A stretch of 64,000 bases of DNA from Trema orientale (lineage: Eukaryota > Streptophyta > Magnoliopsida > Rosales > Cannabaceae), in contig JXTC01000030.1 in the NCBI GenBank assembly GCA_002914845.1, forward strand, positions 534,559 through 598,558, read 5' to 3'. A program made the translations under genes and the position numbers. Positions 1 to 11,734 of the stretch are shown here, in pieces. The notes below the pieces were generated by a model, which made no database searches, was not told the DNA's origin, and saw only the letters and a list, made by a program, of their open reading frames with translations. The stretch's first letter is position 1; each line of letters begins with the position of its first letter.

Positions 1-2
1 CT

Positions 3-3000
3 TATGGTTCTCAGTACCAACATCAGTATAGACCACAAGGTTCGGGCTACAACCAGGGCTATACTCAGAATTTCCAGACTCCACAAAGTTCTGGGAATCA
101 AGGAGGACGTGGATATGCTAGTACCGGTCCAGGAACTAGTAGCAGTCGCCCAGGTCAAGGAAGAGCAAACAAAGGGAAAGGTAAAGCTTCTGGTCAAGCT
201 TATGCCGTTGCAGGAGTAGATGAGGCTCATGACCACACTGGCAGAGGCGTTGTCGATGGTATGATTCTCATTTCCCACTCTTGGGCTCATGTCTTATTTG
301 ATATTGGTGCTTCTCATTCCTTTATCTCCATGTTGTTTGCACATATGTTGGGATTAGAATGTTCTGTACTGGATAATGTGTTGACTTTGGGAACACCCTT
401 GGGTGGAGTTACCGATGTTTCTACTGTCTGTCGTGGTTGTCTTGTTGTGATTGATGGTAGGAAGCTACTAGCAAATTTGGTAGTGTTACCTATGCAATAA
501 TTCGATGTGATTCTCGGTATGGATTGGCTTTCCAAATACCGAGCAACTGTTGACTGTTTTATTAAAAGAGTGACTCTTTTTCCAAAGGATGGGTATCCTA
601 TCATCTACCAAGCTCATTCGAATCCTTTGAAACCAAGTCCTATTCTAAAAGCATGCATAGGTGGAAGGAAGAAACTAGAGTGCTATGGAAATTTATTTGC
701 CATCGATGGTGAGATGGGAACCGCCGATCAGTACCCTTGGATATCAGTGGTTAGCGAGTTTCCAGATATTTTTCCCGAGGATTTACCGGGGCTACCACCT
801 GATAGGGAGATCGAGTTCTGCATTGATTTAATTCCCGGAGCTCAGCCAGTTTCTACTCCAGCCTATCGCATGGCTCCAGCAGAAATGACTGAGTTGAAAA
901 GTCAGCTGGATGACCTTTTATCAAAGGGATTCATTAGGAGCAGTACCTCTCCATGGGATGCTCCTATTCTATTTGCCAAGAAAGCTGATGGAACGTTTCG
1001 GCTTTGTGTAGATTACAGAAAACTAAATCAGCTAACAGTGAAAAACAAATATCCCTTACCAAGGATCGATGAACTGTTTGATCAACTTGGTGGATCTAGA
1101 TTCTTTTCCAAAATTGATCTTAGATCCGGTTACCATCAGTTGAAGATCCGAGAGGAGGACATACCGAAAACTGCATTCAGAATGCGTTATGGACACTTTG
1201 AGTTCTTAGTTATGCCGTTTGGTCTGACTAATGCTCCAGCAGCATTTATGGACCTTATGAACAGAATTTTCAGATCTTATTTAGATAGATTTGTGGTTGT
1301 CTTCATCGATGACATCTTAATCTATTCTAAAACTCGAGAAGGACATGCTAAGCACTTGAGAGGTGTGCTTCAGACCTTAAGAGATCATCAACTTTATGCC
1401 AAGAGATCCAAGTGTGACTTCTGGATGACGGAAGTAAAATTCTTGGGGCATGTTATATCTCATGAAGGGATTTCAGTTGACCCTTCCAAGATAGAATCTG
1501 TTCTAGAATGGGAGAGACCGAAAAGTGTAACTGAGATAAGAAGTTTTCTTGGTCTAGCGGGTTATTACCGCCGTTTTGTTGAAAATTTCTCGAGAATTGC
1601 AATGCCTTTGACAAAGTTGACGAGAAAGAATGTCAAGTTTGTGTGGGATGATGATTGTGAAGCAGCTTTCATGGAATTGAAGAGGAGATTGACAACTGCA
1701 CCTGTTCTTACTGTTCCTAACATTAATGAACCATATGTCGTGTATACTGATGCTTCTGGTTCAGGATTAGGATGTGTCTTAATGCAGAATGGCAAGGTAG
1801 TGGCTTATGCTTCCCGTCAGTTAAAGCCATATGAGAAGAACTATCCCACTCATGACTTGGAGTTAGCAGCTGTAATCTTTGCTCTTAAGATTTGGAGATG
1901 CTATCTGTATGGTGTGAAGTTTGAGATTTACTCTGATCATAAGAGTTTGAAGTATCTGTTTACTCAACGAGACTTGAACTTGAGACAAAGAAGATGGGTT
2001 GAGTATATGGAAGACTATGACTTCGAACTTCAGTACCATCCTGGAAAAGCCAACATTGTAGCTGATGCTTTGAGCAGAATGACTCATAACATGCTTGCTT
2101 CCTTGATACTAGAAGATTGGAAGAATTCAGTTACCATTGGTGACTATAACCTGGAGTATAGGGAAAATGGAAAAAACTGCTTGTATCAGCAATATTGTGG
2201 CTACGCCATCACTTCTCCAGACAGCACAACAAAGTCAGTGGCAAGATCAAGAACTGAGAGCAATCTGAAATCAACTTCAGAATGGTGAGCAGTTAGATGG
2301 TTGGAGTACCAATAGAGAAGGGTTTGTGCTTTTCAATAGAAGATTAGCCGTTGCCAATGACCCTCATCTTAGAGAGACCATTCTAACTGAGGCTCATAAG
2401 TCCAAATTTGCAGTACATCCTGGTAGCACTAAGATGTACCATGATCTGAAGAGGCAGTACTGGTGAAAAGGCATGAAACGAGATGTAGCTACTTTTGTGG
2501 CTAAGTGTTTGACTTGTCAGCAAGTCAAGGCAGAACACCAGAGGACAGCTGGACTACTTCAGCCTTTACCTATTCCAGAGTGGAAATGGGATAAAATCAC
2601 TATGGATTTTGTAACAGGTCTACCAAGAACTCGAAGAAAGAATGACGCTGTTTGGATGATAGTTGATCGGATGACAAAGACCGCCCACTTCATACCGATC
2701 AGGATTGACTATTCACTTACACAACTGAGTCGTCTTTATGTGGACAACATTATTCGCTTACATGGGGTACCATCAAGCATAGTTTCTGACAGAGATCCAA
2801 GGTTTACATCAAAGTTCTGGAGAGCTTTGCAGAGAGCTTTGGGAACAGAACTGAATCTCAGTACAGCTCATCATCCTCAGACAGATGGCCAATCTGAGAG
2901 GACTATACAGATTCTTGAGGACATGCTTCGCTCATGTATACTGGATTTTGGTGGAAGCTGGGATGATCACCTATCATTGGTGGAGTTTGCTTACAACAAC

Positions 3001-3573
3001 AGCTACCAAACCAGTCTTGGTATGGCTCCATATGAGGTTCTATATGGGAGACCATGCAGATCACCCTTGTGCTGGGTTGATGCAGAGGAGCGTGTTACTC
3101 TTGGGCCAGAGCTAGTACAAGAGACTACTGAGAAGATTAACAAGATCAGAGAGAGACTCAAGATTGTTCAGAGTCGCCAGAAAAGCTATGCAGACCCCAC
3201 AAGACGCGAGGTAGAGTTTGACGTTGGTGACAGGGTATTCTTAAAAGTCTCGCCAATGCGTGGAGTCACGAGATTTGGAGTTAAAGGGAAACTAGCTCCA
3301 AGATACATTGGACCATTCGAGATTACTGATAGAATTGGGCCTGTTGCTTATCGTCTAGATCTACCACCACAATTGGGTCGAGTACACAATGTATTTCATG
3401 TTTCGATGCTCAGGAAGTACATACCTGACCCATCTCATGTTATCCAGTACTTGGAAGTGCCTATCCAAGAAAATGTGACCTATGAGGAACAACCCGTTCG
3501 AATACTGGGGAGAGAGCTCAAGGTGCTTCGTAACAGGGAGATTCCACTTGTCAAGGTTCTTTGGGAACATCAC
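3..3573 (+). pseudogene. Gypsy gag-pol remnant (PR-RT-RNaseH-INT), inactivated
   Basis: The Gly/Gln/Ser-rich gag tail is at 3-230. The retropepsin-like protease is at about 261-530, with FDIGASHSF in the active-site position (a DIG variant) and ILGMDWL at its end. RT is at about 780-1500, with the catalytic FIDD box near 1300. RNase H is at about 1720-2080, with TDASGSGLG. Integrase is at about 2370-3100, with an HHCC zinc-binding part and a D-D-E core (MDFVTGLP, SDRDPRF and the Glu in SERTIQ). The GPF module is near 3310. Visible lesions are an in-frame TAA at 498-500, a frameshift near 2190, a TGA inside the RNase H-INT linker near 2274 and a TGA near 2463 where the family has Trp. No functional polyprotein can be made. 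Confidence 0.9.
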
Positions 3574-3574
3574 A

Positions 3575-5564
3575 NTCTCTCTCTCCCCCCACATGCTCCC
3601 CCCTCCCCAAACTTCTTCTTCTTCTCTTCTTTCTTCTTCTTTCCTTCTTCTTCTTCTTCTTTTCTTTTTCTTCTTCCGTTCGGCCGACGCACGCCCGCTC
3701 ACCACCCAGCCATCGTCCGGTCGCCAGGAGACAGGCGGAGTACCGCCGATCAGGGACGAAGCAGCGCCGCCCTTCACCTGCCGTCGACGCCGTCCACAAC
3801 GCCGGAAATCTCCATTTTTGCCGTTCGAAGCAAAAACGGATTTTTGGCCGCCGGCGAAGATTCCGGCGTCCATTCGCCGTGAAACCGGTCCCGTTGGACT
3901 CGTCTCCTCACGATCTTAGACATGGTATATATATCTCGATCCCATACTGTCCGGATCAAAATTTGCCATTTTTGTTAATTTTGAGTTATTTTTAGTTTTA
4001 TATTTAAATTTGACAATCCGGCCGTTAGATTGTGTTTTTGACCTCATATTTGGAATGTACTCAGAAAATGGAGAAGTTTGATATATATATTGTGTTGTTT
4101 GGTGATCGACCCAAAAATCGCGATCGGACGATCGAGATTTTGTCTCGATTTGCGTGCCACCGGTCCGGTGTGGACCCGGACCCGAATTTGGCAAGTTATA
4201 TGCCTAACCTAGCTATTTTGGGTGCTAGGAATCCAACGAAGAGGTCCGTTCGTAGAATTGAAGTTCCGGTGATAAGTCGACCTTTCGCAAGAGGACGATC
4301 GAGGACTCAGAATTGGTTCCCGACCCTCCGGGCGATCGTCAACGATACCTTGAGGACCCGATAGCCTAGTCTAGCTATTCCGGTGAGGTAGGGGTTCAAT
4401 TACCGAGTTTTCTACTTATTTTGTTTTGAATTATGCATTATGACCTATTTATGGAAATTGTCGATTTTCATGGATTTTATGGATTTAATTGAATATCCGA
4501 TGGACTTTTGAATTGTTGAAATGTATTGGATTGTTCTGGGATTGGTTTGTATGATTTTATGCAGGTTAAAAATTTTGGTTTTGGGAAAATACAGCCGTTA
4601 TGCTGCCCAATTTTCTGTAAATCCCAGAATAATACCAAATGAATTTTAAAGCATGATTTCTTGATATACTTGATGCATGGTTACTACACACTTTATGATA
4701 TGTTGTACCTACCATAGGATCACACACTTGAGTTCCATTTTAGCATCATGGTATTTAGATCGCTGGCGAGTTGCTGCAGCGCTAGGCGAGAGACCTAGGC
4801 CCCTGCACAGGTTTTGCTGACACACCTCCGGGTAGTGTCAGGATGCTGGGTACCTCTGTTTAAGAGGTATTACAGGACTGTGATGAGAGGATGGAAGCTC
4901 ATAGATATACTCATACTTGGTTGATTTATAATATGTACAACATGATTATGAATATGATTATGAACATGGTGATTTTGGTTTTGGTTTTGATTTTGAATAT
5001 GTGGTTGTACTCGAATATTTGTAAACTTATTTTACAACTGAATTTTGGAAAGGTACTAACCATGCAGGTTTCAAAAGTTGCATTCATACTAAAAAGGTAA
5101 TTGAATTCCTACTGAGCATGTGAATGCTCACCCCCCTTTATCTTTCCCCTCTCAGGTGGTGTACAGTGTGATTTGAGCAACTCCGGAGCGGAGTGACTAG
5201 GACTGGAAGAGTGTCCTAGTTTAATAGTTGGTAATTATTCAATAACTCATTTTGGAACTGTAATAACGCTTAAGGCCCATACTTTGGAATATAGCCTGTA
5301 TTATCTTTTTGCCTACTTGTGATGACAATGGTGATGCATGTCTATGTTTTATTACTATCATTAACAGTCTATGTCTAGTGGTGATCACAAACTGTGGGAA
5401 TTTACAATTTAAACTATTTTTATAATCTTTATAGAAGCTGTCGTTTTTCAACTAGATGTCGTTTTCCTAAAGAATTGCAGTTTCTAAAATTTTTCAAAAA
5501 TAAATTATGAATTTCCATTGTGAAATTCCCATTCTGCCACTGGCCCGGGGTTTGGGTCGTGACA
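3575..5564 (+). repeat. 3' LTR region of the gypsy element
   Basis: Non-coding sequence follows the broken integrase tail. It holds a pyrimidine-rich TC/TTC tract (3575-3675), a GC-rich stretch (3680-3910) and AT-rich sequence, and it ends in GGGTTTGGGTCGTGACA. That is a common right terminus of plant gypsy LTRs. The left LTR boundary cannot be placed because the single N at 3574 joins integrase directly to this sequence and no second LTR is in the window. ORFs in the GC-rich part have low-complexity translations and are not counted as genes. Confidence 0.65.
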
Positions 5565-5570
5565 TATATA

Positions 5571-5770
5571 GGTTGTCAATCCAATAAGTATTTTTTTTTA
5601 GCCATTAGATCATCATCTAATGGTGATCCAACTGCTATAATAACGTGCATCATCAATGCTATTTATCTCTTTTACTTTTTACTATAAAAAAATGTGGATG
5701 ATAAAATTTTATTAGCCAAAATGATATACCTATGTATTGGTAAAAAAAAAAAACCTACCGGCTTGGTGCC
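5571..5770 (+). mobile_element. MITE family 'TA-microsatellite associated', copy 1
   Basis: The left end is GGTTGTCAATCCAATAAGTA. The right end, read in reverse complement, is GGCACCAAGCCGGTAGGTT, so the termini are imperfect inverted repeats. Both sides are TA repeats. An internal stem, CCATTAGAT-CATC-ATCTAATGG, lies near 5602-5623. Related copies are at 30935-31178 and, truncated, at 62560-62652, also next to TA tracts. This resembles the rice Micron type of element, which sits in TA microsatellites. The family assignment is inference. The gypsy element on the left ends in its flanking TA tract. Confidence 0.7.
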
Positions 5771-6376
5771 ATATATATATATGTATATATATACATATAT
5801 GGGAGATGAATATTGATCATTTTATTATTTATTATTAGGTCAATGGGTACTTAAGGGAACATTCTTCTTTATTTTGTCTGAAAGCTAGAAATAAAAAGGC
5901 ATATTCTTTTTTTTTATTTTTTATTCGTTTCGTGTGACAAACAATTGAATATTGATCATTCTATATCTGAACTAATTAATTATACATAATTTTGGAATAT
6001 GTGTTTGTTAGCAAGTAGGATATATATTTATTAACAAAAAAAAAGTAGAGAATATATTTGGCTATCGATGAAATTATCATTTCAATTACCAATATTTAAA
6101 TTTATCAAAATCTATAAATCCCAAAAAATAATATAATTAAAATTGGCGATGCGCACACGCATGGCCCTGTTGCACAGAATACCTCATGTTGTTCGTCCTA
6201 GCTTTGTTGTGTTGTGGCCTAAAGAAGTTGCGGAAGATTCAGGACCATACTAACTTGTTTTCAACCAAACGTCTTGTGTGCGTAGATTGTTCAGTGCAAG
6301 GCAAATGCAAATTGCATAGTTCTTTTGGTTTCAAAAAAACTCGCGATCACAATTATAAAATTGCAATAAAAAGAAG
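5771..6376. other. AT-rich spacer, no gene seen
   Basis: Contains an AT palindromic microsatellite (5771-5800) and homopolymer runs. The ORF at 6186-6389 has no recognisable domain and runs into the copia LTR, so it is not annotated. Confidence 0.6.
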
Positions 6377-6596
6377 TGTTAAACCATAAATTAGCAATGT
6401 AATTAAGAAAATTCTTGTACTCTTCTAGCGCCCTCTCTCTTTGCATTTCCTACTTACACGTGTTAATTTGTTACAACGAATATTCCTCCAATGAATAATA
6501 TATTTGGTGATGTTGACATTTGCTTAGTAACGAACTGGGCAGCCACTCAACCTTTCTCTCCGCATTGCTTTCTTTTATTTTCTGCACAGTCTATCT
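6377..6596 (+). repeat. Copia 5' LTR
   Basis: Starts TGTTAAACCATAAATTAG and pairs with the 3' LTR over its full length. Both LTRs appear to end in ..CT rather than the usual ..CA. The boundary is set by the primer-binding site and the AGAAG target duplication. Confidence 0.9.
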
Positions 6597-6610
6597 TGGT
6601 GTTAGAGCCA
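6597..6610 (+). promoter_or_regulatory. Copia primer-binding site
   Basis: TGGTGTTAGAGCCA directly follows the 5' LTR. It resembles the initiator-Met-tRNA complement TGGTATCAGAGCC used by most plant copia elements, with two differences. Confidence 0.8.
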
Positions 6611-6839
6611 GTGTCACCATGGTCACCACCTCCTACAAATCACCATTAACACCACTGGGTTCTTCCTCCTCTACAGCCCATCCTACCATTCTTCCTCAAA
6701 CACCAAATCTGAACAATCCATCCTTCCCACACCCGGCGAATCCAATAAATCAAGTTTTTCCAAACCTAGCAAACTCAGTCTTTCCCACTACTCAACCCCA
6801 AAACCAAGCCCCAGCTCAGTTTTTTCTCCAATAATTACC

Positions 6840-9800
6840 TTCATTAAATCAACTTCTCACTACAAAGTTGGATTCTGGCAATTTTTTGTTATGGAAAAAT
6901 CAACTCCTTAATGTTATTATTGCCAATGATCTGGAAGATTTCATAGATGAAGACTCCCCTAATCCCCATCGATTTCTTGATCTGCACCAAATGGTGGTTA
7001 ATCGTCAATTCACTATGTGGCAGACAGAGGCTTAATCGATTGGTTATGAGCTAGATCTATGCTAGTCTCACTGAGAGCATTATGGGTTAGTTTGTGGGTT
7101 ACAATACTGCAGCTGCTATTTGGGCTACCCTTGAATGCACCTTCACTGCTACCTCTATCTCCTAGTTGTCTGAGTTGAAGACCAAGCTATAGAGCCTTAA
7201 AAAGATCCATTAAAAGATCAATTAATCTTTGTCTATAATGGTTTGGGCTCTGAATATAATGCAATTGTTGCCTCCATTCAGTCACATACCCTGCTACCAT
7301 CTTTTGAGGAAGTGCACAGCCTATTGCTTAGCTTTGAATTTCGATTGGAACAACAAAATGATATAGAAACTCTACCTTCGCCCCCCTGATCTGACTTTAC
7401 CCCAAGCTAATATTGCCTCTTATCGCAAACCCCAAAACCCTTACCTAAATCATTATTTTCCAGCTTCCAAACCTTCATTCCATGGCTAAACCTTCTACGA
7501 CAATCAACCAGGTTTACTAGGTAAATCATTTTCCCAACCTTCTTCTTAACCCAGATGGTCTCCTAACTCTGTATCTCCCTCTCGTCCCGACAGACCTCAA
7601 TGCCAAATTTGTGGAAAAATTGGCCATACTGCCTTTGTTCGCTACCATCGTACAAATCTCAACTACTAACCTCCATCGAACTCTCAGCCCAAGATGCCAC
7701 CATCTTTCCCCACAACCCCATCACAACCATCCACCCCTACTCTTGCAACAATGATGTCCTCTTCTTTATTGGCCATACCCAACACCGTTACTGATTCGGC
7801 CTGGTATATGGACTCTGGGTCTAGTTACCATATGAGTCATGATTTTAATGCTCTTGTGAATCCCACACTCTATCCTAGTACTGAGCAGGTCATGCTTGGT
7901 AGTGGTAAGCATATTCCTATATCTCACACCGGCAGTGCCTCTCTCCCATGTTAGCATAAACCTTCTCTTAATCTTAATCATTTGTTGCATATACCACAAA
8001 TATCCAAACAACTTGTCAGTGTCACTTGTTTATGTTTTGACAACAATTCCTTCGTTGAGCATACACTGCAAATATTCAAACAACTTGTCAGTGTCACTTG
8101 TCTATGTTTTGATAACAATTCCTTCGTTGAATTTCACCCTATTCATTTCATTGTGAAGGATCAAAATTTGAAGAAAATGTTACTCTAGGGTCATCTTGCT
8201 AATGGGCTCTATACACTCAGTCTTGTTTCATCCTCCAGTGTCTACCTCTACTTCCACCTCAAGTCCGGTTCAAACCTTTCTTACTTTCAGCTTCGATGCT
8301 TTTCTCTGGCACTGCCGCTTAGGCCATCCTTCTTCAGCTGTCCTTGGTCAAGTTCTTAAGTCTAGTGATGTCCTTGTTTTTAAGAACTTTACTCACCAAT
8401 TTTGTAATGCTTATCAATATGCTAAGAGTCACAGCCTCCCATTTGTACTGTCTCATTCATAAACAGATAAACTTTTTCAAATAGTGCACTCGAATTTGTA
8501 GAGACCTTCCCCTGTCAATTCTATTACTAGTAATAAGTACTTTATTCTTTTTATTGATGATTGTACTCAGGTCTCTTGGATTTATCTACTTAATTCTAAG
8601 GATGAAACTTTTCCCACTTCCCACTTTCTAAACCAATTGAGGTAGTGAATATTGCCCAATATCCAAATTTCTTGAATCTTATAGTGTGATTCATCACGTC
8701 TCTTGCTCATATACTTCTGAACAAAATGGTCGTATTGAACGTAAAAATCATCATATTATTGAAACCGGGTTGTCTCTCTTAGCTCATTGCCATGCTTCTC
8801 TTTCTTACTGGCCCTATGTGTTTCAAGCTAGTACTTATCTTATTAATCGCATGCCCTCTCTTCTGTTATCCAACTGATCTCCTTATGAGAGCTCGTACCA
8901 TAAATTGTCTCTATACTCTTTTCTTCAAATCTTTGGGTGTGCTTGCTTCCTTTTTCTTCGACCTTACAATAAACATAAACTTGAATTTCATTCCATTGAA
9001 TGCACGTTTCTTGGCTATAGCTCTCAACACAAAGGTTATCTCTGTCTTGATCTTAAATCCAGTCGTCTTTATATGTCCCGTCATGTTGTCTTCAATGAGT
9101 CCAAATTTCCCTTTGCTTCTTTTCACCCCTCCTTTTCCTCTTCTCTGCCTCCTACTCCCATTACTCTTTCTTTGTCTATGGTTCTTGGTCCACACTTTCC
9201 ACCGCCCTTCACTTCCTGTTCCCCCGTTTCTTAAGCCTCTCATTCCTTTGCCCCACTCCTCTTTACCAGTATCTATATTTCTTTTTCTCCTCCTTCCAAC
9301 CATTCCTATTCCCTTTCCCCACCAACTGTCATTCCCCATATCCCTTGCTCATCATTATCACCTGTTTCTTCACCCGCTTCTTCTCTATCCCCACCAGCCC
9401 CACTGAACATCCATCCCATGATCACCAGGTCTAAGGCTGGGATTTATAAACCTAAAGTGTTGCTTGCTGCTAATATGTGCTCTGCCCTGCTCGTTAAACC
9501 ATAGTCTTACAAATAAGTTTCCTTGTCTTCCAACTGGGTTCATGTTATGGAAGCCGAGTATACCGCTTTACTTAAAAATAAGACATGGACCTTGCTTCCT
9601 CTACCATCATCCCATTAACTGGTTGGCTACAAGTGGGCTTACAAGCTGAAACTCAAACCTGGTGGATCTATCGAGCACTATAAAGCGCGGGTTATGGCCA
9701 AGGGCTTTCACTAAACCACTGGTCTTAATTACTCTGAAACTTTCAGCCCGGTTATTAAACCGACCACCATTCATCTTGTCCTTACACTGGCTCTCTCATA

Positions 9801-11019
9801 TGGCTGGTCTATTCGCTAATTAGATGTTCATAATATTTTTCTCAATGGTGATCTTACTGAAGAGGTTTATATAGACCTACCACAGGGTTTTGTAGATAAA
9901 GATATTCCTCATTTTGTCTGTAAACTCAATAAAGCACTTTATGGGCTTAAGTAATCTTCTCAGTCCTGGTTCAACTAACTTAGCTCGTCACTTATTGGTT
10001 GGGGATTTATAGGCTCTAAGGCAGATTCCTCCATGTTTATTTCATACAATGCCACTGGCACCTTGGTAGTTTTTGTCTATATTGATGATATACTAGTCAC
10101 TGGCAGCACCTCTGAGCTTATTACTTCAATTATCCATCGTCTTAATTAACAGTTTGCCCCTAAAGATCTTGGTATGCTATCATATTTTCTTGATCTTGAA
10201 GTTATAAATTTTCCTGGCAGACTCTATCATAGTCAGACAAAATATATAAATGATCTTCTACAGAGAGCTGACATGACTAATTGCAAGCCTTATGTAACTC
10301 CTATGGCGTCTGGTCCTATTTTATCTTTATCTGATGGTACACCTTTTTCTGATCCTACTACCTATCGTAGCATTGTTGGGGCACTTTAGTATTGCACACT
10401 CACCTGGCCTGATCTGAGTTTTTCGGTTAACAAAGTGTGTCAGCTTCTCCATGCTCCAACTTCATCTCATTGGCAAGTGGTGAAAAGAATTTTATGCTAC
10501 TTTAAGGCTACATCATCTCTTGGGATCTCACTTCAGGTATAATTTGATATCATTCTGACTTGTTATACGGATGCCGACTGGGCTAGTTGCCCTGATGATA
10601 GACGTAGTACTAGTGGTTTTTGCACCTTTTTGGGTCCAAATCTTATTTTTTGGTCCTCCTCAAAGCAAAAGGTAGTCTCCAGATCAAGTGCTTAATCTAA
10701 GTATCGGGCCTTGGCCAATACAACAGTTGAAATACTTTGGGTAGAATCTCTTCCTAATGCACTTCGAGTGACTCTGTCGGCTTCTCCATTACTCCTATGT
10801 GATAATATAAGTGCTACCTCCTTGGTTGCCAATCTCATCCTCCATGAACGCACAAAACATGATGAGATTAACCATCATTTTGTTCGAGAATGTGTCATGG
10901 ACAATTCATTGTTAGTTTATCATCTGCCTTCTATGGACCAGCTTGCTGATGCCTTGACAAAAGCTCTTCTTTCCCAACGATTTCTGAGTCTACGTAGCAA
11001 GCTCACTATTCTCTCCTGA
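6840..11019 (+). pseudogene. Copia gag-pol remnant with many stops and frameshifts
   Basis: Recognisable pieces in order are: a GAG domain at about 6850-7400; a CCHC zinc knuckle (CQICGKIGHTAF) near 7600-7640; the retropepsin region with WYMDSGSSYHMS near 7803; the GAG-pre-integrase motif LWHCRLGHPS near 8312; the integrase core end with SEQNGRIERKN near 8710; RT from about 9540 with YIDDILVTGS near 10078; and RNase H with CYTDADWA near 10563, through to about 11019. The reading frame is broken many times, including several premature TAA/TAG codons, so it is non-coding. A 72-bp in-frame tandem duplication lies at 7998-8141. Confidence 0.9.
7998..8141 (+). repeat. 72-bp tandem duplication inside the copia element
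   Basis: Two adjacent 72-bp copies start at 7998 and 8070 and share AACTTGTCAGTGTCACTTG. The period is a multiple of three, so the same 24-residue segment is translated twice. It lies between the protease and the GAG-pre-integrase motif. Confidence 0.9.
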
Positions 11020-11028
11020 CCAGTGATC

Positions 11029-11038
11029 TTAAGGGGGG
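11029..11038 (+). promoter_or_regulatory. Copia polypurine tract
   Basis: TTAAGGGGGG lies immediately before the 3' LTR, the standard position for plus-strand priming. Confidence 0.8.
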
Positions 11039-11257
11039 TGTTAATCCATAAATTAGCATTGTAATTAGGAAATTCTTATACTCTTCTGGCACCTTCTCTC
11101 TTTGCATTTCCTGCTTATACGTGTTAGTTTGTTACAATGAATATTCCTCCAATGAATAATATATTTGGTGGTGTTGACATTTGCTAAGTAACGAACTAGG
11201 CAGTCACTCAACCTTTCTCTCTGTATTGCTTTCTGTTATTTTCTGCACAATCTGTCT
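11039..11257 (+). repeat. Copia 3' LTR
   Basis: Starts TGTTAATCCATAAATTAG, aligns end to end with the 5' LTR, and is followed by the target duplication AGAAG. Confidence 0.9.
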
Positions 11258-11451
11258 AGAAGAAACCATTTTTCTGTGTTGTGTTAATTTACATATTTAG
11301 TTTGAATCAGAAATAGTCACAATTGTCCTTCTTTACGCATAATTTTATATATATATGTATATATTCAACGTAATTTTTATTGTCATGTGATACTATGGAA
11401 TCCATCTTAATTAAACTCATCTTTGTACTAGCCTTCACTAATTTTGCAAAA

Positions 11452-11734
11452 GGGTTAATTGAAAAATAATACATTGAGGTATGATTTTTCTGTAATTTTA
11501 ACTATATTTTTTGGTTTTTATAAAATTATATATCCATATTTCAAATCTCTACTTATTTATACCTTCTGCATATAAATTGACCCACAAATTTCTCACTAAA
11601 TATAGAATCTGAATTGAGTCATTTCTACTAACATACACAAAAAATCTATTGAAAATAACTTAAAATAGTTAGCATAAATCACCTAATTTGTACACAAAAT
11701 ATCATACTTCAGATTATTTTTTTATAATTATCTC
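11452..11734 (-). mobile_element. Mutator-like MITE, copy A, 10-bp target duplication
   Basis: The inverted ends are GGGTTAATTGAAAAATAATA and, in reverse complement, GAGATAATTATAAAAAAATA. The flanks at 11442-11451 and 11735-11744 are both TTTTGCAAAA, a perfect 10-bp target duplication. A related copy in the opposite orientation is at 27918-28250. Length (283 bp), GGGTTAATT-type ends and a 9-10 bp duplication fit a Mutator-type MITE. Confidence 0.75.

Larger units (their letters stand above)
1..5564 (+). mobile_element. Ty3/gypsy LTR retrotransposon, 5' part outside window, decayed
   Basis: The domain order is gag tail, aspartic protease, reverse transcriptase, RNase H, integrase, then a region ending in the LTR terminus GGGTCGTGACA at 5564. 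Protease-RT-RNaseH-INT is the Ty3/gypsy order. The GPY/F-type module after integrase and the start of a chromodomain-like tail (around 3480-3570) suggest a chromovirus, perhaps the Tekay/Del lineage. The 5' LTR and most of gag lie left of the window. A single N at 3574 interrupts the end of the integrase tail, so the sequence between the tail and the LTR is probably missing from the assembly. The element ends against a TA-rich repeat at 5565. Confidence 0.9.
6377..11257 (+). mobile_element. Ty1/copia LTR retrotransposon, full length but dead
   Basis: Two LTRs of about 220 bp (6377-6596 and 11039-11257) flank a gag-pol remnant in the order GAG, PR, INT, RT, RNaseH, which defines Ty1/copia. A 5-bp target duplication AGAAG sits at 6372-6376 and 11258-11262. 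A primer-binding site follows the 5' LTR and a polypurine tract precedes the 3' LTR. The two LTRs differ at about 20 positions plus one 1-bp indel (about 90% identity by eye), so the insertion is old. Total length of about 4.9 kb is normal for the family. Confidence 0.95.

Noticed and set aside
3561..4364. ORFs in the GC-rich gypsy LTR
   Set aside because: Low-complexity Ser/Pro/Phe or Arg translations of LTR sequence, not conserved genes.
6186..6389. Small plus-strand ORF with several cysteines
   Set aside because: No conserved domain and it runs into the copia LTR; the cysteines do not form a recognisable motif.
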